Positions 52,100-60,051 of a DNA stretch of 64,000 nt are shown here, piece after piece. Position 1 is the first letter of the stretch. Each line of letters starts with the position of its first letter. The translations under genes were made by a program, and so were the position numbers. Source of the stretch: an uncultured Paracoccaceae bacterium (GTDB lineage: Bacteria; Pseudomonadota; Alphaproteobacteria; Rhodobacterales; Rhodobacteraceae); assembly GCA_947496605.1 (NCBI GenBank), contig CANMDF010000002.1, positions 310,001 through 374,000 on the forward strand. Reading direction: 5' to 3'. The notes beneath the pieces were generated by a model that saw only the letters and a list, made by a program, of their open reading frames with translations, did no database searches and was not told the origin of the DNA.

Positions 52100-52140
52100 G
52101 ATGTGTTTCCTTCTTGTGAATTTCTGTTCGTAGGGCATAA

Positions 52141-52158
52141 CTAAACCGTTCAGTTTAG
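52141..52158. promoter_or_regulatory. TetR-type operator, copy 2
   Basis: CTAAAC-CGTTCA-GTTTAG, an imperfect palindrome whose minus strand holds the core AACTGAACGGTT. It lies 42 bp upstream of the small secreted gene. Confidence 0.7.
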
Positions 52159-52173
52159 AAATCAAGAGCAAAA

Positions 52174-52189
52174 TGAACTGAACGGTTCA
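52174..52189. promoter_or_regulatory. TetR-type operator, copy 3
   Basis: TGAACTGAACGGTTCA. Its centre is 32 bp from that of copy 2, about three helical turns, which would allow two dimers on one face. It lies between the small secreted gene and mbfA. Confidence 0.65.
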
Positions 52190-52224
52190 CTTTTTTGACT
52201 TGAGCTTTTTGAAAGCCATCCTAC

Positions 52225-52241
52225 TTTAGAACTATTCTAAT
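52225..52241. promoter_or_regulatory. Irr box (iron control element) before mbfA
   Basis: TTTAGAACTATTCTAAT matches the alphaproteobacterial Irr/ICE consensus TTTRGAAYNRTTCYAAA at 16 of 17 positions (last base T instead of A). It ends 13 bp before the mbfA start, a position fit for repression by Irr under low iron, as reported for mbfA in rhizobia. Consensus quoted from memory. Confidence 0.8.
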
Positions 52242-52254
52242 GTGGGAGCGTATG

Positions 52255-53232
52255 ATGCTACAAGGATTTGGCTATCGCCGCCGGTTTAATGAGCTGTCAG
52301 AGCAAGAGGTCCTGGCATTGGCCATTTCATCTGAAGAAGATGATGCCCGCATCTATCGCGGATACGCCGAGCATTTGCGCGGCGATTATCCGGCATCTGC
52401 AGCAATCTTCGACGGTATGGCCGAGGAAGAAGACGGCCATCGCCGCCGCCTGATCGATCTGCACACGGCACGTTTTGGTGATGTGATTCCTTTGATCCGC
52501 CGCGAACATGTGTCGGGTTTCTATGCCCGCCGTCCGGTTTGGTTGATGGAGAACCTTGGGCTTGAACGTATCAGGGATGAAGCTGCACAGATGGAGCGGG
52601 ACGCCGAGCGATTTTATCTAAGTGCGGCAGCCGCCACGACTGATGCGGCGACACGCAAGTTATTGGGTGATTTGGCTGCAGCTGAGGCAGGCCATACCGA
52701 TAAGGCGCAGGCGCTCGCTGATCAGCATTTGGATGGAGATACCAAGACAGAAGAGGAAACCGCTGCACATCGCCAGTTTGTCTTGACCTGGGTTCAGCCT
52801 GGATTGGCGGGGCTCATGGATGGATCGGTGTCGACACTGGCCCCGATTTTTGCGGTCGCCTTTGCGACCCAAGACACCTGGACCACGTTCTTGGTGGGTT
52901 TAGCGGCATCCGTGGGCGCTGGAATTTCGATGGGTTTTACCGAAGCAGCATCGGATGATGGCAAGATTTCGGGTCGCGGATCACCATACAAGAGGGGTTT
53001 GGCGGCTGGCGTGATGACCACGATTGGCGGCTTGGGCCACGCCCTGCCGTATCTGATTACAGACTTTTGGACAGCCACGATCATCGCGCTGATCGTTGTT
53101 TTTATTGAGCTTTGGGCGATCGCCTGGATCCAAAACCGTTTCATGCAGACACCTTGGCTTAAGGCGGTATTTCAGGTCGTGTTGGGCGGTGCTTTGGTCT
53201 TTGCGGCGGGTGCGATCATCGGCTCGGGCTAG
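52255..53232 (+). CDS. mbfA: Membrane-bound ferritin MbfA (ferritin-like domain fused to VIT1)
   Basis: A 325-residue iron exporter from ATG 52255 (GGGAG six bases upstream). The N-terminal ferritin-like domain (about 1-160) has the di-iron ligands: Glu27/28 in ISSEEDD, Glu59 and His62 in EEEDGHRRR, Glu114/118 in MERDAERF, Glu144 and His147 in AEAGHTDK. The C-terminal half (about 175-325) is a VIT1 transporter with five hydrophobic helices and DGSVSTLAPIF. It moves excess iron out of the cytoplasm under oxidative or iron stress. Irr control is inferred from the box at 52225; TetR sites nearby suggest a second input. Confidence 0.94.
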   Translation: MLQGFGYRRRFNELSEQEVLALAISSEEDDARIYRGYAEHLRGDYPASAAIFDGMAEEEDGHRRRLIDLHTARFGDVIPLIRREHVSGFYARRPVWLMENLGLERIRDEAAQMERDAERFYLSAAAATTDAATRKLLGDLAAAEAGHTDKAQALADQHLDGDTKTEEETAAHRQFVLTWVQPGLAGLMDGSVSTLAPIFAVAFATQDTWTTFLVGLAASVGAGISMGFTEAASDDGKISGRGSPYKRGLAAGVMTTIGGLGHALPYLITDFWTATIIALIVVFIELWAIAWIQNRFMQTPWLKAVFQVVLGGALVFAAGAIIGSG

Positions 53233-53807
53233 ACGTCGCGGACCATTGTGGTGGACGCGCTGAACCCGAAGATGTGTTTCAATAGTCCGATCTTGACGGT
53301 GTTGACCTCTTTGAAGCCGACATCGCGGTAGAGCGCTTTGGCACGCGGGTTCGTGTCCACCACGTCCAGCCGCACTTGGGTATATCCGCGCCGTTTGGCT
53401 TCTTCAAAAATAGCGTCCAGCAAGGCGGTGCCGACACCCAGTCCTCGCGCCTCAGGTGCCACAAAGAGCCCGTCCATCAGAAACCTTTCGTTTTCAACAT
53501 CGCGCTCTAGCAACGACAACAGGCAGGCCCTAATCGCCGCACTTGTCCAACCATAGGTCTTGCGCAGGTCTGTGAAATTCCCACCAACCAATGCGCCGAC
53601 CGAGGTCTTGAACCCTGCGATCCCAAGTAACTTGCCATCGTCATCATGCGCACAGATCCCGTGATCAGGCCGCAAGACCGAACGCACAAACATGAGCGCA
53701 AGATATTTTGGTCCCATCGTAAAGCCCAGCTTTTCACCGAATGCTTCCCAATAGAGGGCTGCCGCTTCTTCGCGGTCTTTTTGGGGGATGCCGACTGTGA
53801 TCTTCAT
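53229..53807 (-). CDS. GNAT N-acetyltransferase
   Basis: A 192-residue acetyltransferase. FVAPEARGLGVGTALLDAIFEEAKRRGY (residues about 115-142) is the acetyl-CoA loop and helix; RLDVVDTNPRAKALYRDVGFKEV (146-168) follows. It ends 4 bp into the mbfA stop, convergent. It begins 3 bp after the moeA-fusion stop on the same strand and is probably part of that operon. Substrate unknown. Confidence 0.85.
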   Translation of the reverse strand: MKITVGIPQKDREEAAALYWEAFGEKLGFTMGPKYLALMFVRSVLRPDHGICAHDDDGKLLGIAGFKTSVGALVGGNFTDLRKTYGWTSAAIRACLLSLLERDVENERFLMDGLFVAPEARGLGVGTALLDAIFEEAKRRGYTQVRLDVVDTNPRAKALYRDVGFKEVNTVKIGLLKHIFGFSASTTMVRDV

Positions 53808-53810
53808 GGC

Positions 53811-55895
53811 TCAGAAACTGTTGAACGGAATGTAGGTGACCAAATCACCGGGTGCGATCTTTTGCGCGGGATCTGACAGTTCTACAAGTCCCGTTGCCCA
53901 GCTGAGCCCTGATACCCGCCCAGAGCCTTCGGACGGAAAAATGGTTACTTGCCCCTCTTCAATCCGGGCGCGTAGGTATTCGCGTCGTCCTGTCTTTTTG
54001 GTTTTCGTAAAAGCGGCGGGCAGGTGGTAGCGTGTGGGTTCCTGCCACCGCCCGCCCGCCATGACGCCGAGAGATGGTGCCGCAAAGATAAGTGTGCAGA
54101 CCATCGCAGCCACCGGGTTGCCGGGCAAGCCAAAGACGGGTGTATTTTCCCATAGGCCAAGCGCAAGTGGCCGTCCGGGCTTCATTGCGATCCGCCAAAG
54201 AGCAGAAGACCCTGTGTCTGCAAGAAGCGCTGACATATGGTCTTCGTCCCCTGCGGACGCCCCGCCAGACGACAGAATTGCATCGCACTGAGAGGCGGCA
54301 CTGTCGAGGATACCGCGCAGCGTGTCGCGATCATCGGGTGCGCGTCCTAGGTCAACGACCTGATATCCCCAGCTTGCCAGCAACGCGCACAGCATGGGGC
54401 GGTTGGCGTCGTAGATTTCTCCGGTCGTGGCCGCATCGCCCGGTTCACGCAATTCGTCCCCTGTCGAAAGAACGCCGACACGCAGTGGTTTATGCACAGT
54501 GACGGATCCGACGCCGGCGGCAGCCAGCATCCCAAGGTCGGCCGCCGTGATTTTTCGCTCAGCTTGCAGGATCGTTTGCCCGGCTTGCATGTCTTCGCCA
54601 GCGTTTCGTGCATTTGCACCACGTTTAAGGGGGCCGTGAAAGCTGACTTCTGCGTTCGTAGTCCCGACATCTTCTTGTAGGACGACGGTATCAACACCTT
54701 TAGGCAGGTTGGCCCCTGTTAGAATACGAATGGCGTGTCCGCTGGGTACGATGCCATCATATGGTGTACCAGCGGCAGAGCGTCCCTCCACAAGCTTTAA
54801 TCGCGATATACCTTCCGCAGCGGGGCCTGCGAAACCATAGCCATCGACTGCGGCGTTAGGGGCAGGCGGGTGTGACCTAGCGGCTTGGACATTTTGGGCG
54901 AGGAGGCGTCCGGCCGCCTCTTGGAGTGGCAGAACTTCCGTGCCAACGACGCAAGTGAGCCTTTCGCGAAGGTGTTGGTGAGCCTCGGCCACGGGTGTCC
55001 AGTGTGCGCCTTGAGGCATCGCAAAGCAGTCGTTTCTCAGCGGCGGTGGTCCGGCGAGAGCGTTGCGCAAGATGTCTGCGTGTTCCGCACCAAGCACCCA
55101 CCCTTCGGAGGTTGCTTTCACGTCCATCATTTTCGCGAGGTCTGGAAATGCCAAGGCTGAGAAAGCCCGAGCGTAGAGCGATACTTGTGACGCGTCCTTA
55201 ATAGGATGGGGGTCATCCGCCACAAGATCAGGCAGCATTGAGAAGTAGGTCTCGGCGAGCACGATCTGTGTGTCAGGGGTTTGAAATGGCCAAACAGAGA
55301 GGGAGTTGCCAAACCGTTTGCGCAGGCGTGATAGCACGGGCAGGCCCATGATGACTTGCCCGCCAACGGCCCCTGCGCCTGCAAGTTGCCACGGTGAGAA
55401 ACTGCCGGGGATGGCTTTGTCGGCGGCGCGTTTGTCAGACAGGCCGTGATCGTTTGTGCGGTCCAGTCCTTTGCGGGGAAGATGTGCGATATCGCGCGAA
55501 AGCCCGTTGAACCAGAATGGCCCTGTGCCGGGGAAAAGCGTGTTAATTTCACCAGCCAGATCGAAACGGTTGTTGGATTTAGGGTCGTCTCTCACGCGTG
55601 CCTCAAACCAATCCCAGAGCGCGAGCGTGTCCTCAGAGCCGACCAGTTTGGTGGCGAAACCGGTGGGGTAGGCGAAACACAGATCAAACCCGACAAGGAC
55701 GCGGTGGCCTGCAGATTGGAGCGTCTTCAATGTGTCGATCAACCACGCCTCTGCCAGTTGGCGGTTGCGCAGATAGATGGGTTCTTCTGCTGTGCCTGCG
55801 CTGCTGATGCAGGCCCAGATCGCGTCTTTCTTGGGTGACGCGCCGCGGTCATTGCCGCCGGACCAATCGACCATGATGACTTTGTCGAAACTCAA
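53811..55895 (-). CDS. MoeA molybdopterin molybdenumtransferase fused to an uncharacterised N-terminal domain
   Basis: A 694-residue protein whose C-terminal ~400 residues are MoeA: AAVDGYGFAG (about 342-351), IRILTGANLPKGVDTVVLQED, VGVLSTGDELREPG and SSGGASAGDEDHM, KPGRPLALG. MoeA inserts molybdate into adenylated molybdopterin. The first ~290 residues form a separate domain: VIMVDWSGGNDRG, LVGFDLCFAYPTGF, NTLFPGTGPFWFN, GAGAVGGQVIMGLPVLSRLRKRF. Acidic residues in VDWSGG and VGFDLC suggest an RNase H-like fold related to DUF429, but I cannot place it firmly. TTG 55895 is the start, overlapping the mobB stop as TTGA. Ordinary MoeA is about 400 residues, so this is a real fusion. Confidence 0.8.
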   Translation of the reverse strand: MSFDKVIMVDWSGGNDRGASPKKDAIWACISSAGTAEEPIYLRNRQLAEAWLIDTLKTLQSAGHRVLVGFDLCFAYPTGFATKLVGSEDTLALWDWFEARVRDDPKSNNRFDLAGEINTLFPGTGPFWFNGLSRDIAHLPRKGLDRTNDHGLSDKRAADKAIPGSFSPWQLAGAGAVGGQVIMGLPVLSRLRKRFGNSLSVWPFQTPDTQIVLAETYFSMLPDLVADDPHPIKDASQVSLYARAFSALAFPDLAKMMDVKATSEGWVLGAEHADILRNALAGPPPLRNDCFAMPQGAHWTPVAEAHQHLRERLTCVVGTEVLPLQEAAGRLLAQNVQAARSHPPAPNAAVDGYGFAGPAAEGISRLKLVEGRSAAGTPYDGIVPSGHAIRILTGANLPKGVDTVVLQEDVGTTNAEVSFHGPLKRGANARNAGEDMQAGQTILQAERKITAADLGMLAAAGVGSVTVHKPLRVGVLSTGDELREPGDAATTGEIYDANRPMLCALLASWGYQVVDLGRAPDDRDTLRGILDSAASQCDAILSSGGASAGDEDHMSALLADTGSSALWRIAMKPGRPLALGLWENTPVFGLPGNPVAAMVCTLIFAAPSLGVMAGGRWQEPTRYHLPAAFTKTKKTGRREYLRARIEEGQVTIFPSEGSGRVSGLSWATGLVELSDPAQKIAPGDLVTYIPFNSF

Positions 55896-56383
55896 AGCCC
55901 CACCTCGCACAAAATGAAATCGGCAATGGCTTTCGTGTCGTTGAGGTCGAACATGGTTTGGGTGATGTCGAGTGCGCAATCACTGGCGACGGCCCGCACC
56001 GTTGGGTCATCTTTTGCGATCACTGGGTGATTTGTTTCACGACGATATGCTTCGATCTTGGGGTGGGCGTCGCGTTTATAGCCTTCGACCAAGATCAGAT
56101 CGACGGGGTCGAGTTGCTTGATGAGGTCTGAGAGGGGGAGTTCGTCGTTGTCGCGCAGTTCTGTCATGAGCGCCCAGCGCGCGCGTGATGACAGCAGCAC
56201 TTGGTGCGCGCCTGCGTGCCTGTGGCGGTAGCTGTCTTTGCCGGGGTGATCGACGTCGAATGTGTGGTGCGCATGCTTGAGGGTGGAGACGGTGAAGCCG
56301 CGCCCTGTGATTTCCGTGACCAACCGTTCCATCAGTCCGGTCTTGCCTGCATTTTTGTAGCCCACGATGCCGTAGATTTTCAT
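55892..56383 (-). CDS. mobB: Molybdopterin-guanine dinucleotide biosynthesis protein MobB
   Basis: A 163-residue P-loop GTP-binding protein that helps MobA and MoeA. Walker A GYKNAGKTGLM (residues about 8-18), the family TLKHAHHTFDVDHPGKDSYRHRHAGA block, VDLILVEGYKRDAHPKIE. Its start overlaps the mobA stop (ATGA) and its stop overlaps the next start (TTGA). Confidence 0.95.
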   Translation of the reverse strand: MKIYGIVGYKNAGKTGLMERLVTEITGRGFTVSTLKHAHHTFDVDHPGKDSYRHRHAGAHQVLLSSRARWALMTELRDNDELPLSDLIKQLDPVDLILVEGYKRDAHPKIEAYRRETNHPVIAKDDPTVRAVASDCALDITQTMFDLNDTKAIADFILCEVGL

Positions 56384-56967
56384 AGCATGGTTTCCGCTTT
56401 GGCCAGATCGTCGGGCGTGTTGACGTTGAAAAAGGCAGTGTCATCGGGGAAATGCGCGGTGGTGCCGCTGTGTTTATCGGTCCACAGGACGACTTTGCGC
56501 AGGCCGTCATTTAAAGCTGTGCGCAGGTCATCACGCAGTGCCGTGGGCCAAAGCCCAAAGGTTGGGTGCCGTCCGTCGGGCGTGTGGGCAAGGGCGATTT
56601 GGGTGCCTGCGACTTCGGCTGATTGCAGCAAGCGCGGGACCAGATCGCAAGGAAAGAATGGTGTGTCGGCTGCAGCGGTGACGATATGGCTGGCCCCTTG
56701 GGATGCAGCCCAATCGAGACCTGCGAGGACGCCCGATAGGGGCCCTGCGAAACCGGTGATGCTGTCGGGGATGATAGGCAAGTTGAGGTGGTTGAAGCGC
56801 GTGGGGTCGCCGTTGGCGTTCAAAGCGAGGTCAGCGACCTGAGGTTCCAGCCGGTCGATGACGTGTGAGAGGATGGTGCCATTGCCCAAAGGGAGCAGCC
56901 CCTTGTCGCCACCGCCCATACGCGTGGCTTGGCCGCCTGCGAGGATAACACCGAGGGGCTGTTTCAT
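56380..56967 (-). CDS. mobA: Molybdenum cofactor guanylyltransferase MobA
   Basis: A 195-residue nucleotidyltransferase from the ATG at 56967-56965 that joins GMP to the molybdenum cofactor, giving the bis-MGD form used by formate dehydrogenases. Motifs: LGVILAGGQATRMGGGDKGLLPLG for GTP binding and AAADTPFFPCDLV for the metal site. A frame extension to 57138 runs through the repeat motif and into fdhD and is not used. Coupled to mobB. Confidence 0.95.
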   Translation of the reverse strand: MKQPLGVILAGGQATRMGGGDKGLLPLGNGTILSHVIDRLEPQVADLALNANGDPTRFNHLNLPIIPDSITGFAGPLSGVLAGLDWAASQGASHIVTAAADTPFFPCDLVPRLLQSAEVAGTQIALAHTPDGRHPTFGLWPTALRDDLRTALNDGLRKVVLWTDKHSGTTAHFPDDTAFFNVNTPDDLAKAETML

Positions 56968-56998
56968 GACTGAACCTGCGTGTGCGGCGCGGGCAGGA

Positions 56999-57033
56999 GC
57001 CTCCGGCGGGAGTTTTTGGGCCAAGATGATGAG
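56999..57033 (+). repeat. Short intergenic motif, copy 2
   Basis: CCTCCGGCGGGAG, TTTTT, GGGCCAAGATGATGAG on the plus strand between fdhD and mobA, near-identical to 3576-3610. Here it runs against the direction of the flanking genes, unlike copy 1. Confidence 0.6.
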
Positions 57034-57049
57034 CGAGGTGAAGAGAGCG

Positions 57050-57931
57050 TCATTTGGATCCCTTACGTCCGGATTTGCGGGGCTCATCGGCGATTTGGGT
57101 GGGATCAGCATCGCGGATGAGGCGAGTTTCGCCTGCAAGGCAGACGAAGCGTTGGCCTTTCATGCGGCCGATCAGTGTCAGTCCTATTTGGTTGGCGATC
57201 TCGACCCCCCATGCGGTGAAGCCTGAGCGAGAGGCGAGGATGGGGATGCCCATCATTGCGGTTTTGATCACCATTTCAGAGGTCAGTCGCCCTGTTGTGT
57301 AGAGCGTTTTGTCGCCGGCGGTGACCCCTTCGGACAGCATCCAGCCTGCGATTTTGTCGACGGCGTTGTGGCGGCCGACGTCCTCCATATAGACCAGCGG
57401 GCGGTTGCCTTGGCACAGGATTGTGCCGTGGATCGCGCCCGCTTCGAGGTACAGCGAGGGCGTGCGGTTGATTATGGCGGCGAGTGTGTAGAGGTCGGAT
57501 GTGCGCACTTGGGTCTGGGGTAGGGTGACCCCTTCGAGCCCTTCCATCATGTCGCCAAAGACCGTGCCGACAGCGCAGCCGCTGGTTCGCGTTTTCTTTT
57601 TGAGTTTGTGCTCATAGCTTGTTTGCGCTTGCGTGCGCACCACGACAGTTTCAAGTTCTTCGTCGTAGTCGACGCCATTGATCACATCATCCGCGTGCAG
57701 CATCCCTTGGTTGCGCAGGAAGCCGAGTGCGAGGTAGGCAGGGTAGTCGCCGATAGTCATCGCGGTGACGATTTCTTGGGAGTTAAGGTAGATCGTCAGC
57801 GGGCGTTCTTCGACCACGTTGATGTTGATAGCTTTGCCTTTCTGGTCGGTTCCAGTGACCGCGCGGGTCAATCGTGCGGCACTTGGATCGGGCGCGATCA
57901 GGTAACCAGAGGTGTCGTCGATCTGCGCCAA
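57050..57931 (-). CDS. fdhD: Formate dehydrogenase accessory sulfurtransferase FdhD
   Basis: A 293-residue protein that delivers sulfur to the bis-MGD cofactor of formate dehydrogenase. Matches: VVEERPLTIYLNSQEIVTAM, IGDYPAYLALGFLRNQGML, YMEDVGRHNAVDKIAGW, RSGFTAWGVEIANQIGLTLIGRMK. Where many FdhD proteins have Cys-x-x-Cys, this one has SGCAVGT with a single cysteine. The start is probably TTG 57931; no in-frame ATG fits better. It leads the Mo-cofactor genes on this strand. Confidence 0.93.
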   Translation of the reverse strand: MAQIDDTSGYLIAPDPSAARLTRAVTGTDQKGKAININVVEERPLTIYLNSQEIVTAMTIGDYPAYLALGFLRNQGMLHADDVINGVDYDEELETVVVRTQAQTSYEHKLKKKTRTSGCAVGTVFGDMMEGLEGVTLPQTQVRTSDLYTLAAIINRTPSLYLEAGAIHGTILCQGNRPLVYMEDVGRHNAVDKIAGWMLSEGVTAGDKTLYTTGRLTSEMVIKTAMMGIPILASRSGFTAWGVEIANQIGLTLIGRMKGQRFVCLAGETRLIRDADPTQIADEPRKSGRKGSK

Positions 57932-57991
57932 TTGTCATTTCCCATTTGCGTAGTTAAGCCTGTTGCAACGCCGCCAAGCTAGGGCAAAGCC

Positions 57992-58714
57992 ATGACGACT
58001 TCTACCGTGAAAACACCTGCCAAATCCGCCTATTGGGCCGGTGTCCGTGACGGTGCGCCGTTCATCTTGATGGCGGTGCCCTTTGCGACCCTTTTTGGTG
58101 TGATTGCTACCGATGCGGGGCTGACCTTGGCGCAGGCGATGGGATTTACCGTTTTGGTGATCGCGGGGGCTGCGCAGTTTGCGGCCCTGCAGCTGATGGT
58201 TGAGAATGCAAGCATTGCGTTTGTGCTTTTGGCGGCATTGGCAGTGAACCTGCGCATGGCGATGTATTCGGCGTCTTTGGTGCCTTATCTGGGCGCGGCC
58301 CCATTGTGGCAACGGGCCTGTATTGCCTATCTGAACTTTGATCAGACCTATATCACGTCTATCGCCCGCTATGAGGCGCGGCCCGAGATGACTGTGCCCC
58401 AGCGTGTGCAGTATTTCCTTGGCGTGGCGACCCCGATTACGCCGTTTTGGTTTGGGATGACTTTTGTCGGCATTGTTGCGGGACAGGCTATTCCTGACGC
58501 TTGGGCGTTGGATTTTATCTTGCCCATCATGTTCTTGGCGATGGTTGCCCCGATGATCAAATCACTCGCACATGTGACGGCGGCTGCTGTTTCGGTGTCG
58601 GTCGGTTTGTTATTGGTCGGCATGCCCGCTGGAACCGGGCTATTGATTGCCGCGGGTGCCGCGATGTTGGCCGGTGCCTTGGTTGAGATTTGGACGGAAA
58701 GGCGCGGGGCATGA
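57992..58714 (+). CDS. azlC: AzlC family branched-chain amino acid exporter subunit
   Basis: A 240-residue inner-membrane protein with seven to eight hydrophobic segments. The start ARDGAPFILMAVPFATLFGVIAT and the internal AGAAQFAALQLMVENAS and NLRMAMYSASLVPYLG blocks are diagnostic. AzlC acts with the small AzlD subunit in export of branched-chain amino acids or analogues. ATGA overlap with azlD. Divergent from fdhD with a 60-bp gap. Confidence 0.94.
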   Translation: MTTSTVKTPAKSAYWAGVRDGAPFILMAVPFATLFGVIATDAGLTLAQAMGFTVLVIAGAAQFAALQLMVENASIAFVLLAALAVNLRMAMYSASLVPYLGAAPLWQRACIAYLNFDQTYITSIARYEARPEMTVPQRVQYFLGVATPITPFWFGMTFVGIVAGQAIPDAWALDFILPIMFLAMVAPMIKSLAHVTAAAVSVSVGLLLVGMPAGTGLLIAAGAAMLAGALVEIWTERRGA

Positions 58715-59046
58715 CGTATTCCACTGTCGAAATTTGGACCATAATCATTGTTATGGGCGTGGGCACGTTCTTGATCAGGTTCTCATTCCTGGGGCTGATT
58801 GGTGATCGGCCTATGCCTAGCTTTGTTTTGCGACTGCTGCGTTACACGCCTGTCGCCGTGCTGCCGGGGATGGTGGCCCCTTTGGTCCTGTGGCCTGTCG
58901 CGACGGATGGCCAGTTTGATCCCGTGCGCATGCTGGCGGCGATTGCCACTGTGCTGATCGGGATTTGGACGCGCAATGTATTGTGGGCGATCTTGGGCGG
59001 TGCTGCGACGCTTTATGCCGCGATGGGGATCACTGCCCTTCTCTGA
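58711..59046 (+). CDS. azlD: AzlD family transporter subunit
   Basis: A 111-residue membrane protein with four hydrophobic segments; MGVGTFLIRFSFLGLIG and LRYTPVAVLPGMVAPLVLWP are typical of the family. The ATG at 58711 overlaps the azlC TGA; upstream extension to 58690 is not needed. Ends inside the 3' end of the opposing lipoprotein gene (17-bp overlap). Confidence 0.93.
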   Translation: MTYSTVEIWTIIIVMGVGTFLIRFSFLGLIGDRPMPSFVLRLLRYTPVAVLPGMVAPLVLWPVATDGQFDPVRMLAAIATVLIGIWTRNVLWAILGGAATLYAAMGITALL

Positions 59047-59644
59047 GGATCGCTGAGATTTCTTCTAAGGCGAGCGTTTTATCGTCCGCGTCATCTTCGC
59101 GGTATTCTTCTGTCGTCACACCGGGAAGCTTTGCAAAGTCGTCTTCGATCTTGGTCGGGCTCCATGTTTGACGGAACCCTTCGAAACCGGGCAGTTGGCG
59201 TAAAATCCCCGATGTCACCCGCGCGCAGTTCGCCTGTGGGACAGGGCCGGCGACCAAAGCTAAGTTCAATGCTTGTTCGGTTACTTCAGGCGCCACATCC
59301 ACGGTTTGTCCGACGACATAATATGTTTCTCGGGCGTGGAAGCTGACATAGAATTTTTCCAGCCGCGGGGTGACACCAAAAAGTACATCATTGCGCTCGG
59401 GCATGACCTCTTGCTTGAAAGACCCAGCCGGATCGAACAGCACACGTTGACTGGCGTTGATCAGCAAAGATGTGTGCGCCCCGTTGCCAGAGCCTACATT
59501 GCGCATGGTGTAGAGCGTCAGATAGCTGCGCCCTGGCTCGCGGTGAATAGCCCTTGCGACCACGTCTTCTGGCGCCCAGACCTCTTGCGCGGAGCAAGCG
59601 GATAGGGCCAGCGGCAGACCGATCAGAAAGCTGCGGCGATCCAT
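59030..59644 (-). CDS. Lipoprotein of unknown function with twin-arginine-like signal
   Basis: A 204-residue exported protein. The N-terminus MDRRSFLIGLPLALSACSAQ combines an RR-x-F-L twin-arginine motif with a lipobox LSAC, so Tat export of a lipoprotein is likely. The mature part has SLLINASQRVLFDPAG and ARVTSGILRQLPGFEG, resembling DUF4105-like or NlpC-like permuted papain folds with Cys in ANCARV as a possible catalytic residue; this is uncertain. Confidence 0.6.
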   Translation of the reverse strand: MDRRSFLIGLPLALSACSAQEVWAPEDVVARAIHREPGRSYLTLYTMRNVGSGNGAHTSLLINASQRVLFDPAGSFKQEVMPERNDVLFGVTPRLEKFYVSFHARETYYVVGQTVDVAPEVTEQALNLALVAGPVPQANCARVTSGILRQLPGFEGFRQTWSPTKIEDDFAKLPGVTTEEYREDDADDKTLALEEISAILREGQ

Positions 59645-59650
59645 GTGGGT

Positions 59651-59785
59651 TTAGATTGCAACCAGTGCAAGGAAGATCAGGAAAATGATGATCCCGATGG
59701 ATGCTTTGGTCGTCATGCTCATGAAACCGTCAAAGGTTTTTTCCTGAACTGATGTGTCCATTTCGCCGTGCTTGTGATCAGCCAT
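59651..59785 (-). CDS. aa3-type cytochrome c oxidase subunit IV
   Basis: A 44-residue protein from the ATG at 59785-59783 to TAA at 59653-59651. The sequence starts MADHKHGEMDTSVQEKTFDG and ends in a single transmembrane helix, the exact form of the small CoxIV subunit (alphaproteobacterial aa3 oxidase). It sits six bases before the lipoprotein gene. The main oxidase genes are not in this window, so it is an isolated subunit gene, as often in the order. Confidence 0.9.
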   Translation of the reverse strand: MADHKHGEMDTSVQEKTFDGFMSMTTKASIGIIIFLIFLALVAI

Positions 59786-60020
59786 GATTTGGCCCTTTCG
59801 TCATCTGATTTGGTAACCGAATAGACGATTCACAGGGCGGTGTCACGCGGTCAGGTGGTCACATCTTTTTCGTTTGCGATGGGAAGGTGTGGGATCACGT
59901 GTTTTGGCTATGAACTCCACGACACAGGGTGAGAAATGAACGCTGAGGCGGACTGCTGCGAATGGTGGGTTTGAGCCTAAATTGTCGGATGCTGCAAGCA
60001 AGTTGAAGGTCAGCTATTGC

Positions 60021-60040
60021 TCGCTAGAAGCAACTAGCGA
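60021..60040. repeat. Short inverted repeat
   Basis: TCGCTAG at 60021-60027 and CTAGCGA at 60034-60040 around AAGCAA, followed on the plus strand by ATTTTAA. It lies just beyond the stop of the 53-residue gene and could be a weak stop signal. The surrounding gap 59786-60051 holds no other feature I can support. Confidence 0.35.
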
Positions 60041-60051
60041 ATTTTAAGATT

